NCBI GenBank assembly: GCA_025698895.1
Contig: JAILWO010000001.1
Coordinates: 124,001 to 188,000, forward strand
Origin: Rhizobiaceae bacterium
GTDB taxonomy: Bacteria > Pseudomonadota > Alphaproteobacteria > Rhizobiales > Rhizobiaceae
Direction of reading: 5' to 3'
DNA length: 64,000 nucleotides
In this document: piece after piece, positions 18,245 to 26,764 of the stretch
How the letters are laid out: each line of letters starts with the position of its first letter
Position numbering within the stretch: the first letter of the stretch is position 1
Program-made: the position numbers and the translations under genes
The notes under the pieces: model-generated
Told to the model about the DNA's origin: nothing
Databases searched by the model: none
The model's input: the letters and a program-made list of their open reading frames with translations, nothing else

Positions 18245-19732
18245 TCAAATCGCACCAAGTTGACGCTCCAGCAGCGCACCGAGGCGCAACGTTTCGGTGA
18301 CGAGCATGTCCAAATCCTCGCGCCGCGTCCGATGATTGTTGACCGCCACCCGCAGGCAATGCTCGCCATGGACGGTCGTGTCGGAAAGGACGGCGATACC
18401 CTCCTCCTGCAGCCGCAGCATGATCTCGATGTTCAGCGCTTTGAGAGCCCCTTTTCCTAGGCGTTCGGGTCGATAGCGGAAGCAGACGATGTTGATGCTG
18501 GTCGGCGCGACCAGTTCGAAGAGGGGTTCCTGCTCGATCAACCGGGTGAGATAGCGCGCTTGCGCGATGTTCTGGTCGATCAGGCGGCCGAACTTCTCGG
18601 CGCCATTCTCCTTCAGCGCCATCCAGACTTTCAACGCCCGGAAGCCGCGCGTCGTCTGCAGCCCATATTCATGCAGCCAGGCGGCCGATGCCAGGCCGCG
18701 CGGCGTCGACTCGAGGTACTCCTGTGAGACGGCGAAAGCGCCGCGATGCGCGGAGGAGTCGCGGACCAGGACGCAGCCGACTTCAAATGGCGCGTGCAGC
18801 CATTTGTGCGGGTCAAGCGCCACGGAATCGGCGCGCGCGATTCCGGAGACGCGATAGGCATTCGCCGGCGCGATCGCCAGCAATGCACCGATACAGCCGT
18901 CGACGTGGAGCCAGAGAGCCTCTTCCGCCGCCAGGTTCGCGAGAGCCTCTAGACCGTCGATGGCACCGGTGTTGACCGTTCCGGCCGTGGCGATCAGGCA
19001 GGCCGGTTGAAAACCGGCCGCGCGATCCTGAGCAATCGCGGCTCGAAGCGCGGTGACATCGATCCGCAACTCGGCGTCCGTGAGAATGCGGCGCAGCGCC
19101 TTGTTGCCCAGCCCGAGCGCCTCCATCGCCTTGCGGTGGCAGCTATGCACCTGATCCGAAGCGTAGAAGCGCAGCGGCTTTTCGATGGCGCCGACACCGT
19201 CTTCACGGACATCGACTCCCGCCTTGACGTTGCGCGCGACGATGAGCGCAATCAGATTGGCCATCGAGCCGCCGCTGACCAGCGTTCCGCTGGCCGACGG
19301 GGGAAACCCCATCATCTCCTTGCACCAGTTCACGACCTGGTTGTCCATCGACGCGGCGGCATGGTTGCCGCCGCCGAGATTCGACCCTTGGACGGCCGCC
19401 AGGAAGTCCGCGAGGGCACCGGTGAAGTTGCTCGACCCCATGTACCAGGACCAGAAGCGCGGATGGATATTGCCCATCGGATAGGGCATCAGGTTCTCGG
19501 TGACCTGGCAGTAGACCGCATTGAGCGGTGTCGGGAATCGCGGCAGGGGTTCCTCGAACGCGGTCCTCACCTCGTCCGGCATTTCCTGCCAGACAGGGCG
19601 CTTGCGGACGTCGCGGAGATAGCCGATCGAATCGTCGACCATCCGATGCGCGAGCGTCCGGACATCGCTCCAGTCGGACGGATCGAGGGTTTCTTCGGCG
19701 TCCGAGGTCGCGGAGCTGGGCAGCGCATCCAT
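18245..19732 (-). CDS. PLP-dependent amino-acid decarboxylase (group II)
   Basis: This 495-aa protein belongs to the glutamate/aromatic/cysteine-sulfinate decarboxylase superfamily. It shows NIHPRFWSWYMGS near the N-terminus, GTLVSGGSMANLIAL (PLP phosphate site), SCHRKAMEALGLG, WLHVDGCIGA and the PLP lysine in SVALDPHKWLHAPFEVG. The ATG follows GAGGGAG; an upstream in-frame extension to 19999 is Arg-rich and rejected. Substrate is not predictable from the sequence. It is the last gene of a leftward set with a CysK-like enzyme and a secreted cupin; if the CysK-like enzyme made cysteate or a related amino acid, this could decarboxylate it, but that is conjecture. Confidence 0.88.
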   Translation of the reverse strand: MDALPSSATSDAEETLDPSDWSDVRTLAHRMVDDSIGYLRDVRKRPVWQEMPDEVRTAFEEPLPRFPTPLNAVYCQVTENLMPYPMGNIHPRFWSWYMGSSNFTGALADFLAAVQGSNLGGGNHAAASMDNQVVNWCKEMMGFPPSASGTLVSGGSMANLIALIVARNVKAGVDVREDGVGAIEKPLRFYASDQVHSCHRKAMEALGLGNKALRRILTDAELRIDVTALRAAIAQDRAAGFQPACLIATAGTVNTGAIDGLEALANLAAEEALWLHVDGCIGALLAIAPANAYRVSGIARADSVALDPHKWLHAPFEVGCVLVRDSSAHRGAFAVSQEYLESTPRGLASAAWLHEYGLQTTRGFRALKVWMALKENGAEKFGRLIDQNIAQARYLTRLIEQEPLFELVAPTSINIVCFRYRPERLGKGALKALNIEIMLRLQEEGIAVLSDTTVHGEHCLRVAVNNHRTRREDLDMLVTETLRLGALLERQLGAI

Positions 19733-19755
19733 CTTGTCACTCCCTCGCGGCGTCT

Positions 19756-20844
19756 TCACGCGGCGACTAGCTGGAACCCGGGGGTCGACAGCGAAAGCGC
19801 CAGTTCCTGCTCGTCCATGTCGGCTTCGATCCCTTCGAAGAGCGGAGTCGTCATGTACCGCTCGCCGGTGTCGGGAAGCATGCACAAGATGACAGAGCCG
19901 GCTGGTGCCTGTTCCGCAATCTGATGGGCAACCGCGAAGCTGGCGCCGCCGGAGATGCCGGTCAGGATTCCCTCCCTCTGCGCGAGAGCCTTTGCCCATC
20001 TGATCCCTTCGGCGCCTGCGACAGGGGTCACTTCGTCGTAGAGGCTGGAGTCGATCGCCTCCTGCAGCACGTGGGGGATGAAGTCCGGCGTCCAGCCCTG
20101 GATGGGATGCGGTTCGAAGGCAGGGTGGCTCGAGGCGGGCGCGCCACCGGGTTCACGTGCCTGCAAGTGGCCGCTGCCGATCAATTGCGCGTTCGCGGGC
20201 TCCGCGAGCACGATCCGTGTCTCCGGCCGCTCTCGGCGCAGCACGCGACCAACGCCTGCCACCGTGCCGCCGGTGCCATATCCGGTTACGAACCAGTCGA
20301 GCCGCGATCCGGCAAAATCATTGATGATCTCGCGCGCGGTCGTCGCCTCGTGAATGGCGGCATTGGCCTTGGTTTCGAACTGGCGCGCGAGGAACCAACC
20401 GTTAGCCTGGGCCAGTTCGACAGCCTTCCTGTACATGCCGAAGCCTTTCTGGGCGCGTGGCGTCAGAACCACCTTGGCGCCGAAGATGCGCATCAGCTTG
20501 CGGCGCTCGATGGAGAAGCTGTCGGCCATAGTCACGACCAGCGGGTAACCCTTCGCCGCGCAGACCATAGCCAGACCGACACCGGTGTTGCCTGATGTCG
20601 CCTCCACAACCGTCTGGCCAGGGCTCAGGCTTCCGTCGCGTTCGGCCTCCTCGATGATGTTGAGCGCCAGCCGGTCCTTGACCGACCCGGCCGGGTTGAA
20701 GGCCTCTGCCTTGACGTAGAGTTCGACACCGACCGGGGCGAGGCTGTTGACCCGGATTGTAGGAGTGTCGCCCACGGTTTCGAGGACGTTGGCGAAGAGT
20801 CGGCCTCGTCCGGCCGTGGTTCGATGCTCTGCTTGAGTCAACAT
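19756..20844 (-). CDS. Cysteine synthase-like PLP beta-replacement enzyme
   Basis: This 362-aa protein has the fold-type II signature: PLP lysine in NPAGSVKDRLAL, the phosphate loop TSGNTGVGLAM, ERRKLMRIFGAKVVLTP, GYGTGGTVAGVGRVL and the C-terminal LPDTGERY. It is about 50 residues longer than CysK because of an N-terminal extension, an insert (QAREPGGAPASSHPAF) and a tail. CysK joins O-acetylserine and sulfide; relatives use sulfite, cyanide or amines instead. It lies 23 nt before the decarboxylase and 70 nt after the cupin in one direction, so the three probably act in a common pathway. Confidence 0.87.
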   Translation of the reverse strand: MLTQAEHRTTAGRGRLFANVLETVGDTPTIRVNSLAPVGVELYVKAEAFNPAGSVKDRLALNIIEEAERDGSLSPGQTVVEATSGNTGVGLAMVCAAKGYPLVVTMADSFSIERRKLMRIFGAKVVLTPRAQKGFGMYRKAVELAQANGWFLARQFETKANAAIHEATTAREIINDFAGSRLDWFVTGYGTGGTVAGVGRVLRRERPETRIVLAEPANAQLIGSGHLQAREPGGAPASSHPAFEPHPIQGWTPDFIPHVLQEAIDSSLYDEVTPVAGAEGIRWAKALAQREGILTGISGGASFAVAHQIAEQAPAGSVILCMLPDTGERYMTTPLFEGIEADMDEQELALSLSTPGFQLVAA

Positions 20845-20914
20845 GCTCGTCTCCTATTGTTTCGGTACGTGACGGTTACGCGGCCGCCGCGAGCGCGCCG
20901 GCGGCCGCGGAACT

Positions 20915-21397
20915 TCAGTTCGTGCGCGGATCGTCCTTTGCATTCACATATTCGATGCCGAACGGGCCGATACCGTTGAGCTGGACGACCGTCTCTTCCT
21001 CGGTCCAGGCAAAATGCGCCTGGCCGACAGGAATCCGCACGAAGCTGCCCGCCGGGAGTACCGGGGCATGGCTGGGGTCGAACGTCTCGCCCGTGGCCAT
21101 GCCGAAGCCTCCCGAGAGCACCGTGACATGCTCTTCTTTCGGATGGCGATGAGGTGCGATCTTGTAGCCCGCCGGGAACTTTAGCCGAATCACGAAAGGG
21201 CCTTCCTCGGCGGGGCTGCCGAGCAGGACAGCGATCTGCGCCCCGTCAGGGAGCGTCGGCGGGCCAGGGTTGAACTTCACGTGGTCGGCACCGACAACGG
21301 TGTGATGTTCCTGTTGCGCCGAGGCTGTCCACCCCGAAACCGCCAGGAGCGCACCGAGCGCGACTGCACCCGTCAGAGATATTCTTCTCATTCTCAT
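20915..21397 (-). CDS. Secreted cupin-domain protein
   Basis: This 160-aa protein starts at MRMRRISLTG with GGGAGAA upstream; a longer frame to 21553 would overlap the divergent regulator gene. A signal peptide (GAVALGALLAVSGWTASAQ) targets the periplasm. The cupin metal site is visible in HRHPKEEHVTVLSGGF and the second His motif in GQAHFAWTEEE. Such small cupins bind a metal and may be dioxygenases or sugar/metal sensors. First gene of the leftward operon with the CysK-like enzyme and decarboxylase. Confidence 0.85.
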   Translation of the reverse strand: MRMRRISLTGAVALGALLAVSGWTASAQQEHHTVVGADHVKFNPGPPTLPDGAQIAVLLGSPAEEGPFVIRLKFPAGYKIAPHRHPKEEHVTVLSGGFGMATGETFDPSHAPVLPAGSFVRIPVGQAHFAWTEEETVVQLNGIGPFGIEYVNAKDDPRTN

Positions 21398-21483
21398 AGT
21401 CGTTCTCCCATGATTGCCCGCTGTACAATCGTCTGCGGCGCAGGTTTCATTCGTTGATCGTGTGGCATTGGTTTCGGACAAGC

Positions 21484-21512
21484 TTGACGGAGTTCTGAAG
21501 AATTCCTGTAGA
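21484..21512 (+). promoter_or_regulatory. Candidate sigma-70 promoter of the CadC-like regulator
   Basis: TTGACG, 17-nt spacer, TGTAGA, ending 28 nt before the ATG at 21541. The spacer holds a TTCT-GA-AGAA dyad that could be a regulator site. Confidence 0.4.
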
Positions 21513-21540
21513 AGCCGGCGATTGTGCTGTATGCTCCCGC

Positions 21541-23091
21541 ATGGCTTGGTCATTCGGCGCTTTTCGGCTCGACCCGGAGCTATTTCAGCTCAGCTGCCGC
21601 GATGTGCCGGTGCGGCTGGAGCCGCAGGTGCTTTCCCTGCTCATCCATCTTGTCCGAAACCGTGATCACATGGTCACGAAGGACGAAATCGTTGCCGCGG
21701 TCTGGCAGGGTGAGGCGGTCTCAGACGCCAGCATCTCCAGTCGCATACGCTCGGCCCGTCAGGCGGTCGGCGACGATGGCGCACGACAGGCCGTAATCCG
21801 CACGGTTCACGGTCGAGGATTCCGCTTCGTTCCCGAGGTGACGCCCTCGGCGCCCGGGCATGCGACTTCGGAGGACTTCATCCCTCCGCCGCCAGGCCGC
21901 CCCGGCGGGCGCCCCTCGATCGCCGTGCTGCCCTTCCAGCAGCTCGGCATGTTGCCGGAGCTCACGATCCTTGGCGACGCTATCCCGCACGAGATCATCG
22001 AAGCACTGTCGCGGCTGCGATGGCTTGCGGTGATCGCGCGGGGATCGACCTTCCGCTTCCGGCAGGTTGCCGCCGATCTTGATCTGGTGTCGACGGCGCT
22101 TGCCGCACGCTACGTCCTGTCCGGGGTGATCGAGAGTCCCGGCCGCACCATCGCCGTGACTCTGGAGCTAACCGACTCAAGCTCGCGCGAGATCATCTGG
22201 GCAGACAGGCTCGTGGCTCCCGTTGATGAAGTCGGCGACTTGAGAGCGCGGATCGTCGCTCACCTGGTATCGGCGCTCGAGGCCCACATACCTGATAATG
22301 AGGCGCGTATTGCGCGACTGAGCGATCCGGCTGGGCTGGACGCCTGGGCCAACTATCACATTGGCCTCGGTCATCTCTATCGTTTCACAGCAGCCGACAA
22401 TGCACTCGCGAAGGGCTGTTTCGAGCGGGCTGTCAAGGCGGATCCCCAGTTCGCGCGCGCGCATGCGGGACTGTCTTTCACCAGCTTTCTGGAAGCTTTC
22501 CTGCGCCTGACGCCGGACCCGGCATTGGCGGCACGCAACGCGCGGCGCCATGCCGAGCGCGCTGTGGAACTGGACGCTCTCGACCCGTTTGCGAACTTCA
22601 CGATGGGACGCACGTTCTGGCTGTCCAACGAGCCTGATATCGCCGCCGACTGGCTAGCGCGGGCGACGGCACTAAACCCGAATTACGCGCAAGGCTTCTA
22701 CGCCTCCGCTTTTACGGCGATGCTTACGGGAAATGCGCCTGGTGTTTACGCCGCGCTGGACACCTCCCTGCATCTGAGCCCGCTCGACCCGCTGCTCTAC
22801 GGCATTCACGGCGTCCGGGCGCAGATGCTGATCCAGCAGGAGGATCATGAGGCTGCGGCCAACTGGGCCGACCGTGCGGCTACCACGCCCGGAGCACATT
22901 ACCTGATCGCAATGATTGCACTTGTCGCGAACGGGCTAGCCGAGCGTCATGAGCAGGCGGGCCGATGGCGACAGACGATACGCCGGCTCAAGCCAGACGC
23001 CACTTCGGCGGATTATTGCGCCGCCTTCCCGACGCGCGAAACGAAATCTCGTGCGCGCATCGAGCAGGAACTGCGCCGGCAGGGTTTCTGA
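21541..23091 (+). CDS. CadC-like transcriptional regulator: winged helix plus TPR repeats
   Basis: This 516-aa protein opens with an OmpR-type winged-helix domain (residues 1-97: FGAFRLDPELFQLSC, VTKDEIVAAVWQGEAVSDAS, RTVHGRGFRFVPEV). A Pro-rich linker leads to a domain beginning PSIAVLPFQQLG (about 120-240), the arrangement seen in adenylate-cyclase-like/CadC-like regulators, followed by TPR-like helices (about 260-490). No membrane helix separates the two halves, so it is a cytoplasmic sensor-regulator. It is divergent from the cupin-CysK-decarboxylase operon, its most likely target. Confidence 0.88.
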   Translation: MAWSFGAFRLDPELFQLSCRDVPVRLEPQVLSLLIHLVRNRDHMVTKDEIVAAVWQGEAVSDASISSRIRSARQAVGDDGARQAVIRTVHGRGFRFVPEVTPSAPGHATSEDFIPPPPGRPGGRPSIAVLPFQQLGMLPELTILGDAIPHEIIEALSRLRWLAVIARGSTFRFRQVAADLDLVSTALAARYVLSGVIESPGRTIAVTLELTDSSSREIIWADRLVAPVDEVGDLRARIVAHLVSALEAHIPDNEARIARLSDPAGLDAWANYHIGLGHLYRFTAADNALAKGCFERAVKADPQFARAHAGLSFTSFLEAFLRLTPDPALAARNARRHAERAVELDALDPFANFTMGRTFWLSNEPDIAADWLARATALNPNYAQGFYASAFTAMLTGNAPGVYAALDTSLHLSPLDPLLYGIHGVRAQMLIQQEDHEAAANWADRAATTPGAHYLIAMIALVANGLAERHEQAGRWRQTIRRLKPDATSADYCAAFPTRETKSRARIEQELRRQGF

Positions 23092-23232
23092 TCCAATAGC
23101 GTCCACTTCCGCAAATGCCGCATATCAAGATGGCAGCTATCCCCGGCGCTCAATTCATTAGTGGACGGTCTGAAATCGGCCCCGTCCGCCCCATCTTCTC
23201 CATTGGCCATAGTTGGCCAAAGGAGAATGGTT

Positions 23233-23865
23233 ATGGGTATTTCGCGTTATGATCCAGCCGCAAAAGGGCGGCCAGCTTGGAATGCAGGCAAACAGGTCGG
23301 CGCAAAACGCGCGCTTAAGATTCGGCAGATCTGGTCGATCCGTTTCTTTCTGGATCGGGAAGGCCGGATGCGCGATCGCGCGTTGTTTGACCTCGCAATC
23401 GACAGCAAACTTCGCGGTTGCGATCTCGTAAGAATCAAGATCGGCACACTCGTCTCAGGTCCGGCCATACGGAACCGATCGATGGTAATCCAGCAAAAGA
23501 CTGGGCGACCTGTTCAGTTCGAGATAACGGCAGATACGAGAGCCAGTTTGCTGGCGTGGCTGGAGCGCCGCGGCGGCAGCGTTGACGACTATGCGTTCCC
23601 AAGTCGTGTTGACAGGGCCAGCCATCTGAGCACTCGGCAATATGCGCGATTGGTCGACGAATGGGTGATGGCGATTGGGCTGCCTGCAGAAGAGTACGGC
23701 ACGCATTCGCTTGGCCAAACCAAGGCTGCCCTAATATACAAGGCCACCGGCAACATTCGCGCGATCCAGATACTTCTGGGACACACCAAGATCGAGAACA
23801 CAGTCCGATATCTTGGCGTGGATATCGATGACGCGTTGACGCTCGCAGAAGCGACCGAAATCTGA
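23233..23865 (+). CDS. Tyrosine recombinase-like protein lacking a catalytic arginine
   Basis: This 210-aa protein (MGISRYDPAAKGRPAWNAG...) is a compact phage-type integrase common in rhizobia. Catalytic Arg I is in LRGCDL, Lys in QQKTGRP, His in LLGHTKIE and the nucleophile Tyr in TVRYLG. The second catalytic box normally reads HSLRRTKA; here it is HSLGQTKA, so the Arg of the H-x-x-R motif is Gly. The enzyme is probably unable to recombine DNA. The start at 23233 has AAGGAG at good spacing; ATG at 23227 is also possible. The stretch to the next gene (23866-24199) holds nothing recognised. Confidence 0.85.
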   Translation: MGISRYDPAAKGRPAWNAGKQVGAKRALKIRQIWSIRFFLDREGRMRDRALFDLAIDSKLRGCDLVRIKIGTLVSGPAIRNRSMVIQQKTGRPVQFEITADTRASLLAWLERRGGSVDDYAFPSRVDRASHLSTRQYARLVDEWVMAIGLPAEEYGTHSLGQTKAALIYKATGNIRAIQILLGHTKIENTVRYLGVDIDDALTLAEATEI

Positions 23866-24199
23866 GCCACAAGAAGGCGGCCTCGCTAGCATAGGCGGGG
23901 CCGTATTCTGTAACGCGCCTCCCACTTCGTTGAATGGTTTGGCAGCGCGGTATGCCCGAATCTGACTTTGGTGCGTGCTCCTGTTGCTAGGTTTGATGAA
24001 GGCGCAATCAGCGGGCTGGTCTCTCGTCCAGCAGCCCCAGTTCCAAATGAGAAGTGGCGCGCCTAGCGCCCTAGACGGGGTCCATCACAAACCGCGTGCT
24101 TCGTCCTCTATTTGGGGCGGCCCGCAGCCCGGCGGCGTGTCGGTCCATCCTGGCTTTGTGGAGTCTGCGTCGCATTACCTTGTGAAGCCCACACTCGGC

Positions 24200-24586
24200 T
24201 CAGATCGCCGCAATGGCCTTCGCGAGAAGATCGCGTACCTGGCTTGCTACGGCCAGCAGTTCGGCGTTGTCCACCGCCTGCATGGACGCAACGGGATCAA
24301 CGGCGCTAACCTCGACGCCGCCCTCTACTTCCCTGAGGATGACGTTGCAGGGCAACATGGCGCCCACCCGCGGTTCCACGCTGATGGCTTTGTAGGCCAT
24401 CGTCGGGTTGCACGCGCCGAGGATACGATAGGCCGGCATGTCAACTCCGAGCTTCTTCGCCATCGTCGCTTTGACGTCGATCTCGGTGAGAATTCCGAAA
24501 CCGTGCTCCTCAAGCGCCTTGCGCGTCTTGGCATCTGCCGCATCGATGTCCGTATTGGCAATCGTTCGATCAATCGTGTAGCTCAC
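24200..24586 (-). CDS. DUF302 domain protein
   Basis: This 128-aa protein covers the DUF302 domain (EHGFGILTEIDVKATMAKKLG, YRILGACNPTMAYKAI, MLPCNVILRE). Family members are frequent in sulfur-oxidation and metal-resistance clusters; biochemical role unknown. Start is GTG after GGAGA. It is the promoter-distal gene of the leftward copper cluster. Confidence 0.87.
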   Translation of the reverse strand: MSYTIDRTIANTDIDAADAKTRKALEEHGFGILTEIDVKATMAKKLGVDMPAYRILGACNPTMAYKAISVEPRVGAMLPCNVILREVEGGVEVSAVDPVASMQAVDNAELLAVASQVRDLLAKAIAAI

Positions 24587-24694
24587 CGCCTGTTCTCCAT
24601 TTGTAACCGAACCATTTGGCCAAGCCGCTTCGTGCGGTCGCCGACTTACACTCTGCTGACCTCTGGTCCTCTCTATCGACGCCCCTCATCTCTG

Positions 24695-25558
24695 CTAGGC
24701 AGCGTCACAGCTGTAGAAGCCGCGGTAGCCCACGCTCAGGCCTTGATCGAGTTTGAACACAAGCTCGGCATTCTGCCGCCAGTCGGCCTCGTCGCCGAGC
24801 GGCCTGATCGTGACCATCGTGCCTGGTGCGCCAAATGTCTTGGTCGCTCCTTCCTTTTCATCGCTGTCAGCCTCCAACGCAACCAGGACGCCGTTCAGCT
24901 TGATCGCGGCACCGCCTCCCGCGCTCGCCCACAGAACCGGGTCGGTTTCAGGGCTGCGATTGAAGGTGCAGTTGCCGGCCGCATTCAGCACCTGGTCTGC
25001 CTCTGCCTTGGGCATAGGCGCCAGATCGAGCTGGCCAATGAGTGTGTTTGAGAGAGCTTCCTGGACGCTGCCTGGCTCCGCAGGGGGGTCTTCGTATATG
25101 CCCTCAGCTACGTTTCCATTTTCCACTTCCGCGATCAGGTAGCGCATCTCGGCAATCTCGCGGCGCTGCGCTTCGATGATCTCGTCGGCGAGCTTGCGTA
25201 CGCGGGGATCACGGATTTGCGCTCGCTCGGAAGTCATGATGGCGATCGAGTGGTGCGGGATCATCGCCCGCATGTAGCTCGGTCCCGATACGGTGACCTG
25301 GCTGCGCACCAGCCAGAGCGACAGCGCGAAGACAACCACCGATCCGATGAAGATGGCCATGTTGAGCGCCGTGTTCTTGTACATCCCCAGCATGTAGCCC
25401 AGCATGATGATCGCCATCGTGGCGCCCATCAAAATCGCCATGTAGATGCGCGTCTCCGAGAAGAAGACGTGCTCCCAGGCATAAGTGTTGAGATACATCA
25501 GGATGAACATCACCACGGTGGAGGTGAGGATCATCAGCCCGAAGCGGAGATACGACAT
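24695..25558 (-). CDS. Membrane-anchored DUF305 protein with C-terminal extension
   Basis: This 287-aa protein has three hydrophobic segments in the first ~85 residues (FGLMILTSTVVMFILMYL; MAILMGATMAIIMLGYMLG; MAIFIGSVVVFALSLWLV), then the DUF305 ferritin-like helix pair with the MIPHHSIAIMTS motif and the second-helix acids (IIEAQRREIAEMRYLI). A ~125-residue C-terminal region follows (QVLNAAGNCTFNRSPETDPV and a beta-rich end with SVGYRGFYSCDAA) that resembles small DUF6692-like modules but is not firmly recognised. The start was set by AGGAG before MSYLRFG. DUF305 proteins are linked to copper and other metals. Confidence 0.85.
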   Translation of the reverse strand: MSYLRFGLMILTSTVVMFILMYLNTYAWEHVFFSETRIYMAILMGATMAIIMLGYMLGMYKNTALNMAIFIGSVVVFALSLWLVRSQVTVSGPSYMRAMIPHHSIAIMTSERAQIRDPRVRKLADEIIEAQRREIAEMRYLIAEVENGNVAEGIYEDPPAEPGSVQEALSNTLIGQLDLAPMPKAEADQVLNAAGNCTFNRSPETDPVLWASAGGGAAIKLNGVLVALEADSDEKEGATKTFGAPGTMVTIRPLGDEADWRQNAELVFKLDQGLSVGYRGFYSCDAA

Positions 25559-25827
25559 TTCAACGCTCCTGCCAGTTTCCGTTCCTGTCATATCGTTAGA
25601 ACGCCGATGCAAGGACAGGCGGTGATCTGGTCGCGTTCAGAGACACCGGTGTTCGCAATGCTATCGCCACGTCGCTATTGCTCGCATCGCCGTGGAACAA
25701 ACCACTTGTCAGGAACAAGACTGCCAGCGGTTTCGATGACCGAACGTCGATGCGGCATCTCGCGCGGCACCCTATCCCTCGAACATGATGCCTAACGGGC
25801 AGGGCGCTTCTACGTTCCGCGAGTGTC

Positions 25828-26286
25828 TTATTTGTAGCTCGCGTAGACTTCCGTCGTCCCGTCGCCCTTGACGAGCAGCACGTCGTAGGGTTCTGCATCG
25901 TCGCCGGCTTCGCCCATGCCGGGTGATCCGTAGGGCATGTCAGGCACTGTCAGGCCGACGGCATCCGGCCGTTCCTCCAGGAGACGCTTGACCTCCCTCG
26001 CGGGCACATGGCCTTCAATCACATAGCCGTCGATCCTGGCTGTGTGGCAGGAGGTCTGGCCTGGCTTCAATCCCGCCTCGACCTTGGCGGCGTTGAGCTC
26101 GGCCAGCGGGACGTTGATTTCGGTGACGGTGAAGCCTGCCTCGCGCATGTGCTTGCCCCAGGAAACGCAGCAGCCGCATGAGGCCGATTTCAGCACCTCC
26201 AGTTGCCCCGCTGCCCACACGGTCGAAGTGGTCAGAGCCAGCGCGGAAAATGCAGCGGCAAGGACTATCCTGTCGAACCTCTTCAT
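25828..26286 (-). CDS. Periplasmic DUF411 copper-associated protein
   Basis: This 152-aa protein has a signal peptide (IVLAAAFSALALTTSTVWA) and the DUF411 domain with a CGCC motif (SASCGCCVSWGKHMREAGF), SCHTARIDGYVIEGHVPA and PDMPYGSPGM. DUF411 proteins recur in copper and silver resistance clusters and look like metal-binding thioredoxin-fold relatives. It lies 10 nt after the stop of the 35-aa peptide gene and has AGGAGA upstream. Confidence 0.9.
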   Translation of the reverse strand: MKRFDRIVLAAAFSALALTTSTVWAAGQLEVLKSASCGCCVSWGKHMREAGFTVTEINVPLAELNAAKVEAGLKPGQTSCHTARIDGYVIEGHVPAREVKRLLEERPDAVGLTVPDMPYGSPGMGEAGDDAEPYDVLLVKGDGTTEVYASYK

Positions 26287-26296
26287 GGTCGTTCTC

Positions 26297-26404
26297 CTAT
26301 CTGAAGAAGACGTATTTCACGAGTGCGGCGACGGCGAGGAGCACAAAAACGAGGATCACGATCCCCCACAGTCCCATCCCCCACATCATTCCTCCGTCCA
26401 TCAT
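26297..26404 (-). CDS. 35-aa Met-rich small membrane protein
   Basis: A short frame with a GGAGG box 7 nt before ATGATG. The N-terminus is Met/Gly-rich (MMDGGMMWGMGLWG), followed by one hydrophobic helix (IVILVFVLLAVAALVKYVFF) ending in Arg. It sits exactly in the gap between the CusF-like and DUF411 genes on the same strand. Met residues suggest copper contact at the membrane surface; the function is unknown. It is shorter than usual annotation cut-offs. Confidence 0.75.
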   Translation of the reverse strand: MMDGGMMWGMGLWGIVILVFVLLAVAALVKYVFFR

Positions 26405-26459
26405 GGCGCTGCCTCCATTGTTTGGGGGGCGCGGGGTTCAAACCCACGCCGCTCCAGCC

Positions 26460-26744
26460 TCACTTGATGTCGGTAACCGTGATGCGGCCGTTCACCCGGT
26501 CGGCGACAAACTCGATCTTCTGACCCACCTTGACCTTTTCAAGCATCGCATCCTCGGCCACGACGAACACCATCGTCATCGCCGGCATTTCGAGGTTCTT
26601 GAGTTCTTCGTGCTTTATGGTGAGCTTCTTCTGGGCCGTATCGACCTTAGTCACCTCGCCCGAGGTGTACTCCTCAGCGGTGGCGGCGCCGGCACCGCCC
26701 GCCAAGGTGAGGGACGCAAATAGCGCGAGTAACAGGTTCTTCAT
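26460..26744 (-). CDS. CusF-like periplasmic copper-binding protein
   Basis: This 94-aa protein has a signal peptide (NLLLALFASLTLAGGAGA) and a single CusF OB-fold domain (SGEVTKVDTAQKKLTIKHEEL, MPAMTMVFVV, VKVGQKIEFVAD). The His and the two Met residues of MPAMTM are in the positions that bind Cu(I) in CusF, together with a Trp in E. coli that is not evident here. It would ferry copper in the periplasm to an efflux partner or the oxidase. It lies 20 nt after the cupredoxin gene. Confidence 0.9.
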   Translation of the reverse strand: MKNLLLALFASLTLAGGAGAATAEEYTSGEVTKVDTAQKKLTIKHEELKNLEMPAMTMVFVVAEDAMLEKVKVGQKIEFVADRVNGRITVTDIK

Positions 26745-26764
26745 GCACACATGCCTTTCCATGT

